Shown: piece after piece, positions 63,858 to 64,000 of the stretch | How positions within the stretch are numbered: the stretch's first letter is position 1 | Layout of the letters: every line of letters starts with the position of its first letter | DNA from: Sphingobacterium psychroaquaticum | Lineage (GTDB): Bacteria; Bacteroidota; Bacteroidia; Sphingobacteriales; Sphingobacteriaceae | Direction of reading: 5' to 3' | DNA: 64,000 bases | NCBI RefSeq assembly: GCF_900177625.1 | Contig: NZ_FXAU01000001.1 | Location: forward strand, 560,475 to 624,474 | The notes under the pieces: generated by a model | Told to the model about the DNA's origin: nothing | Database searches by the model: none | What the model saw: the letters and a program-made list of their open reading frames with translations, nothing else | Position numbers and translations under genes: made by a program

Positions 63858-64000
63858 ATGTCAAAACAGCTTACATTAGAGGAAATCCAGAACTTTGAAG
63901 GTAAATATCCAAAGCAATTGTGGTATTTGTTTTTGGTGGAAATGTGGGAACGCTTTTGTTTCTATGGGATGCGGGGGGTACTAACCATCTTTATGGTAGA
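63858..64000 (+). CDS. POT-family peptide transporter (copy 3), 5' part only
   Basis: The frame is open from ATG 63858 to the window end (47 codons). The product starts MSKQLTLEEIQNFEGKYPK and contains E-x-x-E-R at 28-32 in VEMWERFCFYGMRGVL, the first helix signature of POT carriers. It diverges from copies 1 and 2 in its N-terminal tail and in Cys for Ser after ERF. The gene continues beyond the window. Confidence 0.88.
   Translation, partial: MSKQLTLEEIQNFEGKYPKQLWYLFLVEMWERFCFYGMRGVLTIFMV

Noticed and set aside
1..64000. Defence systems, prophage, CRISPR arrays, insertion sequences, tRNA or rRNA genes
   Set aside because: I looked for transposase, integrase, Cas, toxin-antitoxin and restriction motifs and for direct repeats with regular spacing and saw none.

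Overview
The window looks like a chromosomal segment from a member of the Bacteroidota, most likely a Sphingobacteriaceae (Sphingobacterium or Pedobacter type). It carries five SusC/SusD outer-membrane uptake pairs and three ECF sigma/FecR anti-sigma pairs. Lipoprotein signals are of the Bacteroidota type, leaders before start codons are A-rich without Shine-Dalgarno sequences, and a few promoters match TTTG/TAnnTTTG. I see no rRNA, tRNA, insertion sequence, prophage or CRISPR array.

Layout. (1) 1-1983: the 3' end of a glycerophosphodiester phosphodiesterase and a DUF4434 TIM-barrel protein. (2) 2170-12467: polysaccharide-utilisation locus A on the + strand: SusC, SusD, a surface lipoprotein, a strong terminator hairpin, then a CE2-type esterase, an unassigned TIM-barrel lipoprotein and a second DUF4434 protein with a C-terminal discoidin-like domain. 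(3) 12577-14861: an unknown acidic protein, a two-gene LysO lysine exporter and a MepB-family protein. (4) 23153-14897, minus strand: locus B, in the order sigma, FecR, STN-SusC, SusD, TPR-like/thioredoxin protein. (5) 23747-28760: locus C, a SusC/SusD pair with no sigma/FecR of its own and a strong terminator. (6) 29023-43399: locus D, a BACON-like lipoprotein, sigma, FecR, STN-SusC, SusD, two endonuclease/exonuclease/phosphatase (EEP) proteins and two large BACON/DUF5689 proteins. (7) 43726-54166: locus E, sigma, FecR, STN-SusC, SusD, DUF4843 lipoprotein, PKD-like lipoprotein and DUF4369-TlpA. (8) 54384-64000: housekeeping-type genes (beta-carbonic-anhydrase-like protein, PBP4-type carboxypeptidase, UMF1-type MFS, LutA-like protein, Tat-exported TIM-barrel isomerase, unknown secreted protein) and three tandem POT transporters, the last cut by the window end.

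How they work together. SusC/SusD pairs form TonB-dependent import complexes at the cell surface. The three SusC proteins with an N-terminal STN domain are exactly those next to a sigma/FecR pair, so loci B, D and E should be switched on by substrate signalling through SusC to FecR to sigma. Loci A and C lack both. Locus A encodes deacetylation and probable glycan cleavage. The most unusual locus is D: its enzymes are two complete EEP hydrolases, and its accessory proteins carry OB-fold-like DUF5689 domains, which suggests capture and cleavage of extracellular nucleic acid or another phosphodiester polymer. Loci B and E each end in a thioredoxin-fold protein, pointing to a redox step tied to their uptake systems.
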